35,414 nucleotides of DNA from Akkermansia muciniphila (GTDB lineage: Bacteria > Verrucomicrobiota > Verrucomicrobiia > Limisphaerales > F1-80-MAGS106). Both the position numbers and the translations under genes were made by a program. Location: contig CAMBEJ010000044.1 in assembly GCA_945865375.1 (NCBI GenBank), positions 1-35,414 on the forward strand, written 5' to 3'. This document shows positions 24,742 to 34,101 of the stretch, in pieces. The notes beneath the pieces were generated by a model. It was not told the origin of the DNA. It searched no databases and saw nothing but the letters and a program-made list of their open reading frames with translations. How positions within the stretch are numbered: the stretch's first letter is position 1; each line of letters begins with the position of its first letter.

Positions 24742-26451
24742 TTAAGCAGAATCGCCGACGGTCGCACGGATAACTTCTTCAGGGGTTGTTAATCCCGCGA
24801 TGACTTTGCGGCGTCCGTCCTCACGCAGGGTTCGCATGCCCATCTCCCGCGCACGAACACGCAGCACAGAGGATGGAACCTTGTCGTAAATGAGCTTGCG
24901 CGCCTCATCGTCAATCACGAAAACTTCAAAGATTCCAAATCGTCCGCGATGGCCTGTCTTGGAGCAATCAGGGCACCCTCTTCCCTTTCTGAAATTAGCG
25001 CTGGCCGCTGACTCTTTATCGATCTCCAAGGCTTTCAATTCAGATTCGGTGGGAGCGAATGGGGTCGTGCATTTCTTACAGACTTTCCGAACCAACCGTT
25101 GCGCCATCAGCGCTCGCGTCGATGAGGCGACCAAGAAAGGCTTCACTCCAATGTCAATCAGACGAGTCACCGCGCTGGGAGCATCGTTGGTGTGCAGCGT
25201 CGAAAACACCAAGTGCCCGGTCAACGACGCGTTGATGGCGATGGACGCCGTTTCGAAATCGCGAATCTCCCCGAGCATGACCACATTGGGGGCTTGCCTG
25301 AGCATGGACCTTAACGCCGAAGCAAAAGTGAACCCGATGATCTCGCTCACCTGCACCTGGTTGATGCCCGCAAGCTGGTATTCAACCGGATCTTCGACCG
25401 TGATAATCTTGCGATCAGGTCGATTGATATAGTTCAAACAGGAGTAAAGGGTCGTTGTTTTCCCCGACCCTGTCGGTCCGGTCACGAGAAGGATTCCATC
25501 CGGCAGAGCGATCAACCGCTCAAAAGTTTGTTGGTCATCCGAGAAAAAGCCCAACTCCGCCAATCCCAGCTTCAATCCTTCCTTGTCAAGAATACGCATG
25601 ACGATGCTCTCGCCATGGTTCGTGGGCAGACAAGACACGCGGAGATCGATGGTCTTCCCGCCCACGGATGTCTGGATGCGTCCATCTTGCGGAATGCGCC
25701 TCTCCGCGATGGACATGTTCGACATGATTTTCAACCGACTGATGATCGACGCCTGCAATCGCTTGGGAGGGCCTTTCATCTCGTGCAGCATCCCATCGAT
25801 CCGGTATCGAACCCGAAAGGTCTTGGCCAGAGGCTCCAAGTGGATGTCCGATGCTCTCATCTTGAACGCATCGACGATGATGGTGTTCACCAACTTGATG
25901 ATCGGCGCGTCCGCTTCCACGGCCGACCCATCTCCCGCATCCCCCACATTCCCCAGAGTCGCGATCTGGACCTCCCCCTCGGTGATGTCCTGGATCATCT
26001 TGCTGACAGAGTCGTCCTTGGCTCCGTAATAGCGGCCGATCGCAGCGGCGATATCCTCCTCCGTCGCCACCACCAAAGACACCGCTTTGTTCAGCAACAT
26101 CGCGAGGCTGTCAGAAACCTCCAGGTCGGAAGGATCGGAAACGGCCACAGTGACCGAATCCTCCTGGGATTGGATCGGCACCACGTTATATTTCTTCGCG
26201 ATGTGCCTGGGAATCGCGGCGATCACAGAATCCGGGAGCTTCACGTCCGTCAGGTCCATGAACTCGACATTGAAATACCCTGCTTTGGCCTGCGCGACCG
26301 CACTCGCACGGATCGTTCCCTGGGACACCAAGGTGTCAACGACACCTTCGCCAGTGGAGTCCGCATCCTGCCGGACTGGCTCCAACTGATCGTTGGTCAC
26401 CCAGCCCATGTTAACAAGCGAGTCTAAAAGATAATCGTCTTTAGCAGCCAC
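24742..26451 (-). CDS. pilB: PilB/GspE-type assembly ATPase (first copy)
   Basis: The 569-residue protein has an N-terminal MshEN-type domain (about 1-145). Its ATPase core shows Walker A GPTGSGKT at 325-332, an Asp box TVEDPVEYQ, Walker B VVMLGEIRD at 390-398 and a His box HLVFSTLHTND. Four zinc-ligand cysteines lie at 458, 461, 493 and 496 (CKKC and CPDC). The start is GTG at 26449-26451, with GGGAGG upstream at a rather long spacing. It opens the pilB-pilT-pilB-pilC block. The 278-nt gap before it (26452-26729) probably contains the operon promoter, though I see no clear boxes there. Two PilB copies could serve a pilus and a secretion pseudopilus separately. Confidence 0.92.
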   Translation of the reverse strand: MAAKDDYLLDSLVNMGWVTNDQLEPVRQDADSTGEGVVDTLVSQGTIRASAVAQAKAGYFNVEFMDLTDVKLPDSVIAAIPRHIAKKYNVVPIQSQEDSVTVAVSDPSDLEVSDSLAMLLNKAVSLVVATEEDIAAAIGRYYGAKDDSVSKMIQDITEGEVQIATLGNVGDAGDGSAVEADAPIIKLVNTIIVDAFKMRASDIHLEPLAKTFRVRYRIDGMLHEMKGPPKRLQASIISRLKIMSNMSIAERRIPQDGRIQTSVGGKTIDLRVSCLPTNHGESIVMRILDKEGLKLGLAELGFFSDDQQTFERLIALPDGILLVTGPTGSGKTTTLYSCLNYINRPDRKIITVEDPVEYQLAGINQVQVSEIIGFTFASALRSMLRQAPNVVMLGEIRDFETASIAINASLTGHLVFSTLHTNDAPSAVTRLIDIGVKPFLVASSTRALMAQRLVRKVCKKCTTPFAPTESELKALEIDKESAASANFRKGRGCPDCSKTGHRGRFGIFEVFVIDDEARKLIYDKVPSSVLRVRAREMGMRTLREDGRRKVIAGLTTPEEVIRATVGDSA

Positions 26452-26729
26452 AACAAAATCAGAGCCTCCCGGCGAGGCGTTTTTAACCGTCGGTAGTTCG
26501 AGCGCTAGAGTAAGACTCGCGCCTTCAAAGTCAACCAGGACCCAAAAATCTCTGAAACTTTCGCTACAAGGTCCAAATCAAGAATCACAACCCAGCTCCG
26601 ATCCCACAACTGGGGTGCGCAAAATGAAACCGATGCCCGTGGTCTCAGATCTGCTCAAGCCAGAGGATTGGATTCGAGAACAATCCCCGCATCCGGCCAT
26701 GGCGATCTCCGCAAGCAAATCGATGCCTC

Positions 26730-28790
26730 TCACGGCTTTGAAAGCCTGAAAAAACGTGATGCGGAGGCCTTCGGAACAACCGCAGAATTATTAGCGCTGG
26801 ACACCGTGTCCCATCGGGGAGCTAACAGCGAGTCAGTCGCTTCAAGCCGGTACCCCGTCGAGGAAAGAGGCCATGAAATCAGGAGATTGTTCCCCGACAG
26901 TGCCAGAGCCAGCTTGGGGGCCGTTGAGTCGCCCGGCGTCCCGGCGGCTTTCACCAAGCGGAAGTAAAGGGCACCGGCCGCCGAACTCACGACGACGGAT
27001 GTTTTTTGAGAAGATCCGTCCACATCTTTCCAGACGGGGTTCAACAGCGTGCCGGAGGTTTGCAGCACCTGCCCTTTGTATTTATCAGACCACGCGACCG
27101 TCAACTTGTCCCCAGCCCAAGTGTAGGACAACACGCCTTCATCCCCACCCACTCCCTGCTCAGGGTTCACGGTCACCTGCACGGGGGCGCTGGACGCGTC
27201 AGCCCCCTGGTTGTCATACGCTTTCGCAACAAACGAATTTGAACCCGCGCCCACAGACTTCAGTTGAATCCTATATGGGGGCGTGTTCGCAGTCCCTATC
27301 AAAGTGGCGCCTGAATAAAACTCGACCCTCGTGATCGAGCCATCGGAATCGGCTGCGATGGCCTCCAGCGCGAACGACGCCGGCGCTGTCAGGGTGATGC
27401 CTGTTGAAAACACTGGGGTGCCGTTGATCAGAGCACCAAAACTTGCATCCTCCCCGCTGACAGTCTTCAGAGCCCAATCATTCCCGTTACGAGCCCAATA
27501 GTCGAGGAAACCACTCCCTATCTTCGGCGGGCCGTACAAGCTTAGGCCGGCGGACTCTCCAACCCCCGCGTTGACACCCTCAAACGAAATGGTCCATGTG
27601 AAATTAGAGGGGACAGAGATAGCACCGAGATCACCCAGATCTACCGTTGCGCCGTCTGGTGCCGCCGGAATCTCGAAGGAACCGCTGTCGAAAATCATCA
27701 TCCCAGGTTTGCCCAACGGACCGTCGTTCTTGTAAAACTGAATGCGAGCCGTCTCATCCCCACTAAACTTTTTGCCGACGTATTGAAAAATGAAGCTATC
27801 CAGCCGGCAGATGGGTAATAAATTATTGTCCAAAACAACTTGGTCCCCAAATTCGACTCCCTCAAACAAGCTCCTGTTAACCGATGTCGTCGCGTTGTCG
27901 TAAACAGTTTTCGATACAGCCGAAGGAGCCGTGACGAAGAGCGCCACTGTGGGGGGATTGTTCGGTTTCGAAAAACCTCCAATGCCCGAAAGATCATCGA
28001 AAGTTCCAACTGGGCCCTGATCGGCAAAAATGTTGCCGTTATAGCCGTAATACCCCACACGATGATGGATTGGTTCAGGGAGCGGCAGATCCGTTAAGAG
28101 CTCGATGGCAGCTCCCACCTGAATGCGATTTCCCGAGGCATCGGTTCCCTGATAAACACGCGCTTTCAACCGAGCTGTGGCGTTTGGGAGCGCCTGCAGA
28201 TCCGACGTGGAAGCCGGGGTAAACTGAAGCTCAAACACGGCGAATTGAGTGGCTGAATAATTGCCCAGCTCAGTCCACGAGGAACCCAGCGTGGCGGCTG
28301 CGGAGGCGCCATTCAAACCATAAAGCCCCGCAGGGGACTCGTTGTCCGCACCCGACTCCGCGTTAAAATCAACCGTGGCGACTCTAAAAGAGGCGGTAGG
28401 ACCTTCAGGAACCACGAGCAGCGCGAGCCCTTTGTTCGAAGCAAGATTCAACCATCCCATGACCCCGCCCCGACGTTCCGCTTCCTGGGCTTGGGGAAGG
28501 AACCGCGCGGAGACAGAGTAAACGGCGTTCGTCGGCCTTATGGTGGAGGCATACCACACTGATCTCGAAGAAAAATCACCCGGAACACCGGTCCAATCCA
28601 CAACGAGCACCGCGTTGCCTTCGACGATCTGCGGCGTCAACTCTGACTGGGAAGACCCAAAACCGTTCCTATTCGAAAGCTTAACGAGATCTCCGGTCGA
28701 TTCACCATTGTTGATCAATTCCGCTTGGGCCATCCCACCCAGCACCAGGAGCAAAGCGGCCAAGCATCGGACTTTCCAAATCGATATCAT
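26730..28790 (-). CDS. Secreted protein with Ig-like domain and repeated C-terminal FYR-type module
   Basis: The protein has about 686 residues. The frame extends to 28916, but MISIWKVRCLAALLLVLGG ending AQA is a clear signal peptide, so I start at the ATG of 28788-28790. The N-terminal two thirds are beta-rich and unrecognised. At about residues 470-545 lies a bacterial Ig-like domain with the signature RVEFYSGATLIGTANTPPY and SFVAKAYDNQGA. Two related modules follow, ending LYFRLVKA and FFRLSKP, each with the W...Y...L..W pattern. The same module closes the 2620-residue protease. It is probably secreted or surface-bound, perhaps for adhesion or sorting. It lies between the uronate-isomerase-like gene (82-nt gap) and pilB (278-nt gap). 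Confidence 0.8.
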   Translation of the reverse strand: MISIWKVRCLAALLLVLGGMAQAELINNGESTGDLVKLSNRNGFGSSQSELTPQIVEGNAVLVVDWTGVPGDFSSRSVWYASTIRPTNAVYSVSARFLPQAQEAERRGGVMGWLNLASNKGLALLVVPEGPTASFRVATVDFNAESGADNESPAGLYGLNGASAAATLGSSWTELGNYSATQFAVFELQFTPASTSDLQALPNATARLKARVYQGTDASGNRIQVGAAIELLTDLPLPEPIHHRVGYYGYNGNIFADQGPVGTFDDLSGIGGFSKPNNPPTVALFVTAPSAVSKTVYDNATTSVNRSLFEGVEFGDQVVLDNNLLPICRLDSFIFQYVGKKFSGDETARIQFYKNDGPLGKPGMMIFDSGSFEIPAAPDGATVDLGDLGAISVPSNFTWTISFEGVNAGVGESAGLSLYGPPKIGSGFLDYWARNGNDWALKTVSGEDASFGALINGTPVFSTGITLTAPASFALEAIAADSDGSITRVEFYSGATLIGTANTPPYRIQLKSVGAGSNSFVAKAYDNQGADASSAPVQVTVNPEQGVGGDEGVLSYTWAGDKLTVAWSDKYKGQVLQTSGTLLNPVWKDVDGSSQKTSVVVSSAAGALYFRLVKAAGTPGDSTAPKLALALSGNNLLISWPLSSTGYRLEATDSLLAPRWDTVSSANNSAVVPKASASRFFRLSKP

Positions 28791-28872
28791 TCGGATACGT
28801 AGAGCAAGCATTGGCCCAACAAATTGCTGAAAACGAAGCGATCTGTCCACAGGATTTTGCGGATTCCTGATC

Positions 28873-30138
28873 TCAAAGCCCAGGCTGAGAACAAAATTTT
28901 GAAAAGGAACCCCCATTCAGATTAACGACGTCACGTCGAACCTCAGCCTCCGTCAGCTGCCATCCGTTCAGAACCAGCCCACGATATTTTTCAGAAAGAA
29001 CCCGCGCAAGGATCACCCGTGAGTGCTCCCATTTATAAATAATCTGATCCAAAACTCGGGCATCGGAATGTTGAAACGTAAAGCTGGTGCCCAACAGCTC
29101 GATCCTCAAACGGGTCATTTCATCGATCAAGCAGGGGATGTTGGTAAACCACCAACATCCAAAAACATGAAGATTTCTAAATTTCCGGGCCAGGACAACC
29201 AATTCATGCTGGCTCTCACGTGGGAGCGCCGTGATGAGGAACCGAACGTCCGGCCAGCCGGAACAGAGGTTTCTGAGAAAAGTCAGATCACAAGCCGAGA
29301 CGCCATCCCCTGCAAGTCGCAGAAGAGGGTTCACCGCGCGTCGCACACCCGGCATCACCGCGAAGGGAATGCCAAACTCCTTGCAATGAGGAAGCACCGC
29401 TCGTTCGATAAGGGCGCTCGAATCGTGATCGGATGGAAATCGAAACTCCGGCGGGAGCGACACCATGACATAGGCCGCCTGGATCCGCCGGGTCCAATCG
29501 GCCAGAAAACGGCGCACCTCGGAAAGGGTCTGCTCGTTAAGTTCAGTCGACCTCACTCGGTATCCCCATCCTGCCAGTTCCTTGCAGGCTGTCTCCCAGG
29601 AAAGCAGCAGAGGATCAATCCGCAGGCCGCTTTTGAACCGAGGATCACGAACAGGATTGGAATCCCAAATCATTCGCTCCTCCTGATCGAAGGGAGAGTT
29701 CGTCATGCAAATGCTCCGAACTCGCGCAACCTGCATGCAACGAGTCACGTATTCGGCAGGATTTTGTGCGGAAAACCAGGATCGCAGGGCGCTCAGATCC
29801 CGCGATTTCACATCCAGCCCCAGACGGTTCAGCACTGTCAAAACCCCGCGGCAGGATTCCGAAATAGGCGAGTTCTCGAGAAACAAATGATGCCAGATCA
29901 GGTTTGCTTGACCCTGCTTGGTCAGCGACCAAAAGGTTTCATGAGGGATTGTGAGATGCCGAAAAACTTCAGCAACGAGGTAATGGTAGACGAGCAAGTC
30001 ATCGATTCCCCACAGGAGCAAAGGCCCAAAAGCGGGCTGGTAGAGGTGCGTGTGGATGTCATCGACTTCTGTCTCGGCCACAATTCTATGGACCAGGGCG
30101 TCCAGGTCAGGCAACGGGATCAAGGTCGTGGCTGTCAT
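28873..30138 (-). CDS. Uronate isomerase-like (UxaC/amidohydrolase superfamily) protein
   Basis: The protein has about 421 residues, slightly shorter than classical UxaC (about 470). The start VDDIHTHLYQPAFG has the metal-binding HxH of the amidohydrolase fold. LLLWGIDDLLVYHYLVAEVFR fits the UxaC region where substrate-side helices follow. MTNSPFD and CWWFTNIPCLIDEMTRLR correspond to later strands. UxaC interconverts glucuronate and fructuronate; divergent homologues in Planctomycetes and Verrucomicrobia have no proven activity. The frame continues to 30291, but the upstream residues are low-complexity and include a G10 tract, so I prefer the ATG at 30136-30138. Its link to the pilus genes downstream is unclear. 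Confidence 0.68.
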   Translation of the reverse strand: MTATTLIPLPDLDALVHRIVAETEVDDIHTHLYQPAFGPLLLWGIDDLLVYHYLVAEVFRHLTIPHETFWSLTKQGQANLIWHHLFLENSPISESCRGVLTVLNRLGLDVKSRDLSALRSWFSAQNPAEYVTRCMQVARVRSICMTNSPFDQEERMIWDSNPVRDPRFKSGLRIDPLLLSWETACKELAGWGYRVRSTELNEQTLSEVRRFLADWTRRIQAAYVMVSLPPEFRFPSDHDSSALIERAVLPHCKEFGIPFAVMPGVRRAVNPLLRLAGDGVSACDLTFLRNLCSGWPDVRFLITALPRESQHELVVLARKFRNLHVFGCWWFTNIPCLIDEMTRLRIELLGTSFTFQHSDARVLDQIIYKWEHSRVILARVLSEKYRGLVLNGWQLTEAEVRRDVVNLNGGSFSKFCSQPGL

Positions 30139-30269
30139 GTGAGCGAACCATAAGAACGCAGTGCTTTCGTTGCCAGCCAAAACCCGCGACCCAAACCCCA
30201 TCGGGGGCCTCATAGGGTTTTTGGAAAGCGAACCTCCCCGAATCGATCGGCTACCGGTGCCGCTCGTGC

Positions 30270-30279
30270 GGGGGGGGGG
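30270..30279. repeat. G10 homopolymer between divergent genes
   Basis: Ten consecutive G residues lie in the 258-nt region between the uronate-isomerase-like gene (minus) and the aminotransferase gene (plus). If the minus-strand gene used a start upstream of 30138, the tract would be coding and prone to slippage. If not, it lies in the shared upstream region. A small palindrome TGACAAAAGTCA at 30362-30373 may be a regulator site for the aminotransferase gene; this is weak. Confidence 0.6.
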
Positions 30280-30396
30280 CCGGCGAGGCATTCCATGATG
30301 CGAAAAGATGTCCGAAGGACGGGTGCGGGTGAGTTCTTCTCAACTTAATCGCACATTGGCATGACAAAAGTCACGATCTGACACACCCTCGTTCCC

Positions 30397-31575
30397 ATGC
30401 TCTGCTTGCCAAACCAATCATCCGAACGGATGGGCCGCGTACAGGCCCCGATCATCCCCGTTGTCGCCGAATGGATACGTCAAAACCCCGGCACGATCTC
30501 TCTGGGACAGGGCGTGGTGTTCTACGGCCCCCCACCCGAGATTCAAATCGGCATAGACCAGTTTTTCGCGGATGCCCAAAACCACAAGTACAAAGCGGTC
30601 TACGGAATTCCCCAACTCCTTGCGGCCATCGCAACCAAGCTGGAGTCCGAGAACCTCATCCGGCTGGGCACGGGGAATCGAGTGGTGGTGACGGCGGGCA
30701 GCAACTTGGCCTTCTCGAACACGATCTTCGCCATCACAGAACCGGGCGACGAGGTGATCCTCCAGACGCCCTACTATTTCAATCATGAAATGGCGCTTCA
30801 AATGCTGGGTGTGCGACCGGTGCTGGTGCCCACCGACGATCGCTATCAACCGAGGCCGGACCTGATTCGCAAGGCCATCACCCCCCGCACCCGAGCGATT
30901 GTCACCGTCTCCCCAAACAACCCTTCCGGCGCCGTTTACGAAGAACACCGGCTTCGTGAGATCAACACACTTTGTGGCGCGCTTGGACTGGTGCATATCA
31001 GCGATGAAGCCTATGAGCTCTTTACTTTCGATGGTCGGAAGCACTTCTCTCCAGGCTCCATCCCGGGCAGCGAACACTACACCGTCTCCCTGTTTTCCTT
31101 TTCCAAAGCGTGCGGGTTCGCAAGCTGGCGCGTGGGGTATCAGGTCATCCCCGACCACCTGTTCGAAGCCACCCTCAAAGTTCAGGACACGCAGCTCATT
31201 TGCGCTCCCGTGATCAGCCAGTTTGCCGCCGCGGCAGCTCTCCCCACCAGCGCTGACTACTGTCGCAGCCACTTGGAATCGCTGCGTCGAAACCGCGATA
31301 TCCTCCTCGACCGTCTCCAGGAGCTTGGGGACCGTTGCCTGGTTCCCGCATCAGACGGGGCATTTTATCTTCTTCTGAAGCTAAAAACCAGCATGGAGTC
31401 GATGGAGCTCTCGAGACGGCTGATCGTCGAACACAAAGTAGCGGCAATCCCAGGGGTCGCCTTCGGGATAGATTCTTCCTGCCTGCTGAGGGTTGCGTAC
31501 GGTGCCCTGGACGCGAGTTCCGTGGAAGCCGGAGCGGATAGGTTGGTGACGGGCTTGGCCCGCCTGCTCCCATAA
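30397..31575 (+). CDS. PLP-dependent class I/II aminotransferase
   Basis: The protein has 392 residues. Fold-type I aminotransferase features are GTISLGQGVVFYGPP at the start, AGSNLAFSNTIFA and PGDEVILQTPYYFNH in the cofactor domain, SPNNPSGAVY with the substrate-contact Asn, ISDEAYELF with the PLP-contacting Asp/Tyr, and FSFSKACGFASWRVGY with the Schiff-base Lys. SCLLRVAYG near the end carries the carboxylate-binding Arg. It would move an amino group between an amino acid and a keto acid. It starts the plus-strand set leading to the FkbIJK-like genes, about 195 nt upstream of the first. The ATG at 30430 (MGRVQAP) is an alternative start. It may supply an amino-substituted precursor for that locus; this is inferred. 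Confidence 0.88.
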   Translation: MLCLPNQSSERMGRVQAPIIPVVAEWIRQNPGTISLGQGVVFYGPPPEIQIGIDQFFADAQNHKYKAVYGIPQLLAAIATKLESENLIRLGTGNRVVVTAGSNLAFSNTIFAITEPGDEVILQTPYYFNHEMALQMLGVRPVLVPTDDRYQPRPDLIRKAITPRTRAIVTVSPNNPSGAVYEEHRLREINTLCGALGLVHISDEAYELFTFDGRKHFSPGSIPGSEHYTVSLFSFSKACGFASWRVGYQVIPDHLFEATLKVQDTQLICAPVISQFAAAAALPTSADYCRSHLESLRRNRDILLDRLQELGDRCLVPASDGAFYLLLKLKTSMESMELSRRLIVEHKVAAIPGVAFGIDSSCLLRVAYGALDASSVEAGADRLVTGLARLLP

Positions 31576-31770
31576 CTTAATCCAAGCCGCCCCTCGCTCG
31601 TGGGCAGCAAGTCCCTCTTGATCCTGAAGGGAGGTCTTGGCAAACTCCTGTCGCATGACCGACAGACCTGCAACAACTCAACCGACAACCCCAGCGTGGC
31701 ACCGGATCGCGGAGCAACAACCCACCCCGGACCAGCGAGCCATCCCAGCCTCCCGGCATCGAATCTATCC

Positions 31771-32643
31771 ATGAGCAACGCGATTGTCGGTGTGGTCGGC
31801 GCGGGCGTGATGGGTAGCCGGTGTCGCTCAAAACCTGGCCGAATCCGGTTTCCATGTGATTCTTATCGATGTCGAGGACGCCCCCCTGGAGCGGGCCAGG
31901 GCTGAGATTCTCCGGAATCTCCGGTTCCAAATAATGTTTCGAAAGGGCAAACGACCTGACGCTCCGCCTCCCGAGCAGATTGTCGAGCTTATCTAGTTTT
32001 CCACCGAGCCACGTTTGCTCGAAGCCGCGTTCTTCGTGATTGAGAATGTGGTCGAAAAGTGGCCGGTTAAACAAGCGGTCTATGCGAAGCTCGAAACGGT
32101 GTGCGGGCCGGATTGCATTTTCGCCGCCAACACCTCCGCCTTGTCCATCACTCGAATCGCCTCAGCCACGCGGCGCCCGCCCAAAGTCCTGGGAATGCAT
32201 TTCATGAACCCTGTTCCCATGAAAACGATGGTTGAGGTGATTGGAGGATACCACACCTCAGACGCCACGATCGAGCATGCAAAAGCGTTGCTCGCACGCA
32301 TGGCAAGGAATGCGTGATCGTCAAGGACTCGCCGGGGTTCGTCTCGAACCGGGTCTTGATGTTGACGGTGAACGAAGCGATTTTTCTGATCCACGAACAG
32401 GTCGCCACCGCCGAAGAGGTTGACAAGATTTTCAAATCCTGTTTTGGGCACAAAATGGGGCCTCTTGAAACTGCGGATTTAATTGGTTTGGACACGATTC
32501 TCTTCTCGCTGGAAGTGCTTTATGAGAGCTTCAACGACTCGAAATTTCGCCCCTGCCCGCTCCTCCCAAAATTGGTGGACGCAGGGTTGCTCGGCCGCAA
32601 AAGCGGTCAGGGTTTTTACCATTACCCAACCTTTTCCACCTAA
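31771..32643 (+). pseudogene. FkbK-like 3-hydroxyacyl-CoA dehydrogenase, disrupted
   Basis: Read across three lesions, this gives a 291-codon protein of normal FkbK size. It starts MSNAIVGVVGAGVMG (Rossmann loop) and continues GVAQNLAESGFHVILIDVED after one extra C near 31818. A TAG interrupts at 31994-31996, then come FFVIENVVEKWPVK and LGMHFMNPVPMKTMVEVIGG. A missing G near 32303 shifts to DSPGFVSNRVLMLTVNEA and FGHKMGPLETADLIG. In FK520-type clusters FkbK oxidises an ACP-bound hydroxyacyl group on the way to hydroxy- or methoxymalonyl-ACP. The gene precedes the ACP gene by 6 nt. It is either a true pseudogene or a low-accuracy stretch. Confidence 0.82.
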
Positions 32644-32649
32644 TCTGTC

Positions 32650-32895
32650 ATGAGCTTGGAACCGATCGCCGCTAAGATCAGGACGTTTTTTTGCCATTAC
32701 CTCCGCGACACCGATTTTGGCGATGAAGATGACGTCTTCGCCTCGGGCCATGTCAATTCTCTCATGGCCATGCAGTTGGTCCTCTTCGTCGAAAGGGAAT
32801 TCGCCATCAAGGTCACCAACGAGGATTTAGATCTGGCGAATTTCAATTCTGTCCTCCGCGTGGCTCAATTCGTCCAGAAGAAACAGGCAGATTGA
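32650..32895 (+). CDS. FkbJ-like discrete acyl carrier protein
   Basis: The protein has 81 residues. The phosphopantetheine site is HVNSLMAMQLVLFVE, with Ser in N-S-L and not the common D-S-L. FVNS(L/M)xAMQLV is the form I recall in FkbJ and in the zwittermicin ACPs that carry hydroxymalonyl or aminomalonyl units. VTNEDLDLANFNSV following it also fits that group. It would be a carrier on which an unusual polyketide extender unit is oxidised. It is intact, while both neighbouring dehydrogenase genes are broken. It follows the FkbK-like gene by 6 nt, and its partner FkbI-like gene begins shortly after. A ligand-loading FkbH-like or adenylation protein is not in the window. Confidence 0.87.
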   Translation: MSLEPIAAKIRTFFCHYLRDTDFGDEDDVFASGHVNSLMAMQLVLFVEREFAIKVTNEDLDLANFNSVLRVAQFVQKKQAD

Positions 32896-32941
32896 CCCCT
32901 GCGGCCCTCCCCCTGTCGCCTTTTTCATTCCACTCCGTCCA

Positions 32942-34101
32942 CTCAAAACAATCGCTGAATTAGGAGACGGTTTTCGTGAACTCTTCGGGGAGCACATCGC
33001 GCCTCAATCTCAACGGATGGACGAGCAAGAAACCACGCCACGAGAATTGATCGCCTATTGGGGGGCCATGGCTGCCTGAGCGGATTGATCCCAGGCGAGC
33101 ACGGTGGGCGCGGTTGGAACATCCACGAATTTGGAACGATTTGTGAGGAGATCGGACGGGTCTCCATGTCGCTGCTCAGCCTAGTGACCGTGCATGCCAT
33201 GGTAGCCCAAGCGATCGCGCAATGGGGGACAGCAGTACAACGCGAGATCTGGCTGCCACAGTTGGCTTCCGGGAAATGCCTGGGCGCCTTCGCGCTCACC
33301 GAGCCTCTCATTGGATGCGACGCCCCACATATTCAATTGGAAGCCCCCCAGGATCCTGGAGGGTTCAGACTCTGAGGAGCCAAGAAATGGATCTCCTACG
33401 GACAACTCGCTGGAGTGATTTTGGTGTTCGCTCAATGCGCGGGTAGAACAATCGCCCTGCTGGCCCCCGGGGATGCCCCAGGATTGTCGGTCAAACCGTT
33501 GAGGGGGCTCCTCGGATTTCGGGCTTCGATGATGGCGGAATTGGTTTTTGACGGAGTCCTAGTGCCTCTGGACAGGGTCGTGGGACGCGTCGGGTTCGGC
33601 GTGTCGCATGTCGCGATGGCTGCGCTGGACCTCGGCCGCTACGCGATCGCCCGAGGCAGCGTCGGCCTGGCGGCAATGTGTCTGGATGCCTCCGTGGAGT
33701 ATGCAACCCAACGCAAACAATTCGGGGTTCCCCTCTCCAGCCACCAGTTGATTCAAAAGATGCTTGCTGACATGGCCACACAGTTGGCAGCCGCCAAAGC
33801 TCTCTGCCTGGAAGCGGCGCGACTCCGCGATGCGGGATCCCCCGATTCCATCATCGAAACTTCCAAGGCCAAATATTTCGCCTCTCAAACAGCCGTGAGC
33901 GCCGCCAGCGATGCCTTGCAAATTCATGGAGCGCATGGATGCGGCCCTGATTCCCCTGTTCACAGATATTATCGGGATGCGAAGCTCACCACAATTATCG
34001 AAGGAAGCAGCCGGATGCAGCAGATCATGATCGCTCAAGATCTGATGAGAAAACGGTTCCGAAGTGCTGCCGCACCCGTTCCGCCCCCCCCCCCCGCTCG
34101 C
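32942..34101 (+). pseudogene. FkbI-like acyl-CoA dehydrogenase, disrupted at the 5' half
   Basis: Reconstructed across lesions this is about 380 codons, normal for the acyl-CoA dehydrogenase family. The N-terminal part (FRELFGEHIAPQSQR, then ETTPRELIAYWG) shifts frame in the G run at 33060-33065; seven G, not six, would restore an ungapped match to GHGCLSGLIPGEHGG. TGA at 33373-33375 breaks the motif before GAKKWISYGQLAG. From there it is intact: GFGVSHVAMAALDLGRYA, RKQFGVPLSSHQL, QIHGAHGCGPDSPVHRYYRDAK and TIIEGSSRMQQIM, closest to FkbI. No clear ATG is seen at the 5' end, which may be a further lesion. FkbI-type enzymes oxidise ACP-bound units with FAD. Confidence 0.8.

Noticed and set aside
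26730-26755. GGCTTT-GAAAGCC palindrome with A-run at the 3' end of the Ig-like protein gene
   Set aside because: It lies within the last codons (FFRLSKP region); too short and coding, so not a convincing terminator.
30350-30396. Possible sigma-54 promoter (TTGGCATGAC) before the aminotransferase gene
   Set aside because: The GC doublet at -12 with proper spacing is missing.
31600-31770. In-frame upstream extension of the FkbK-like gene from 31600
   Set aside because: The extra residues are low-complexity; the Rossmann loop requires a start close to the ATG at 31771.
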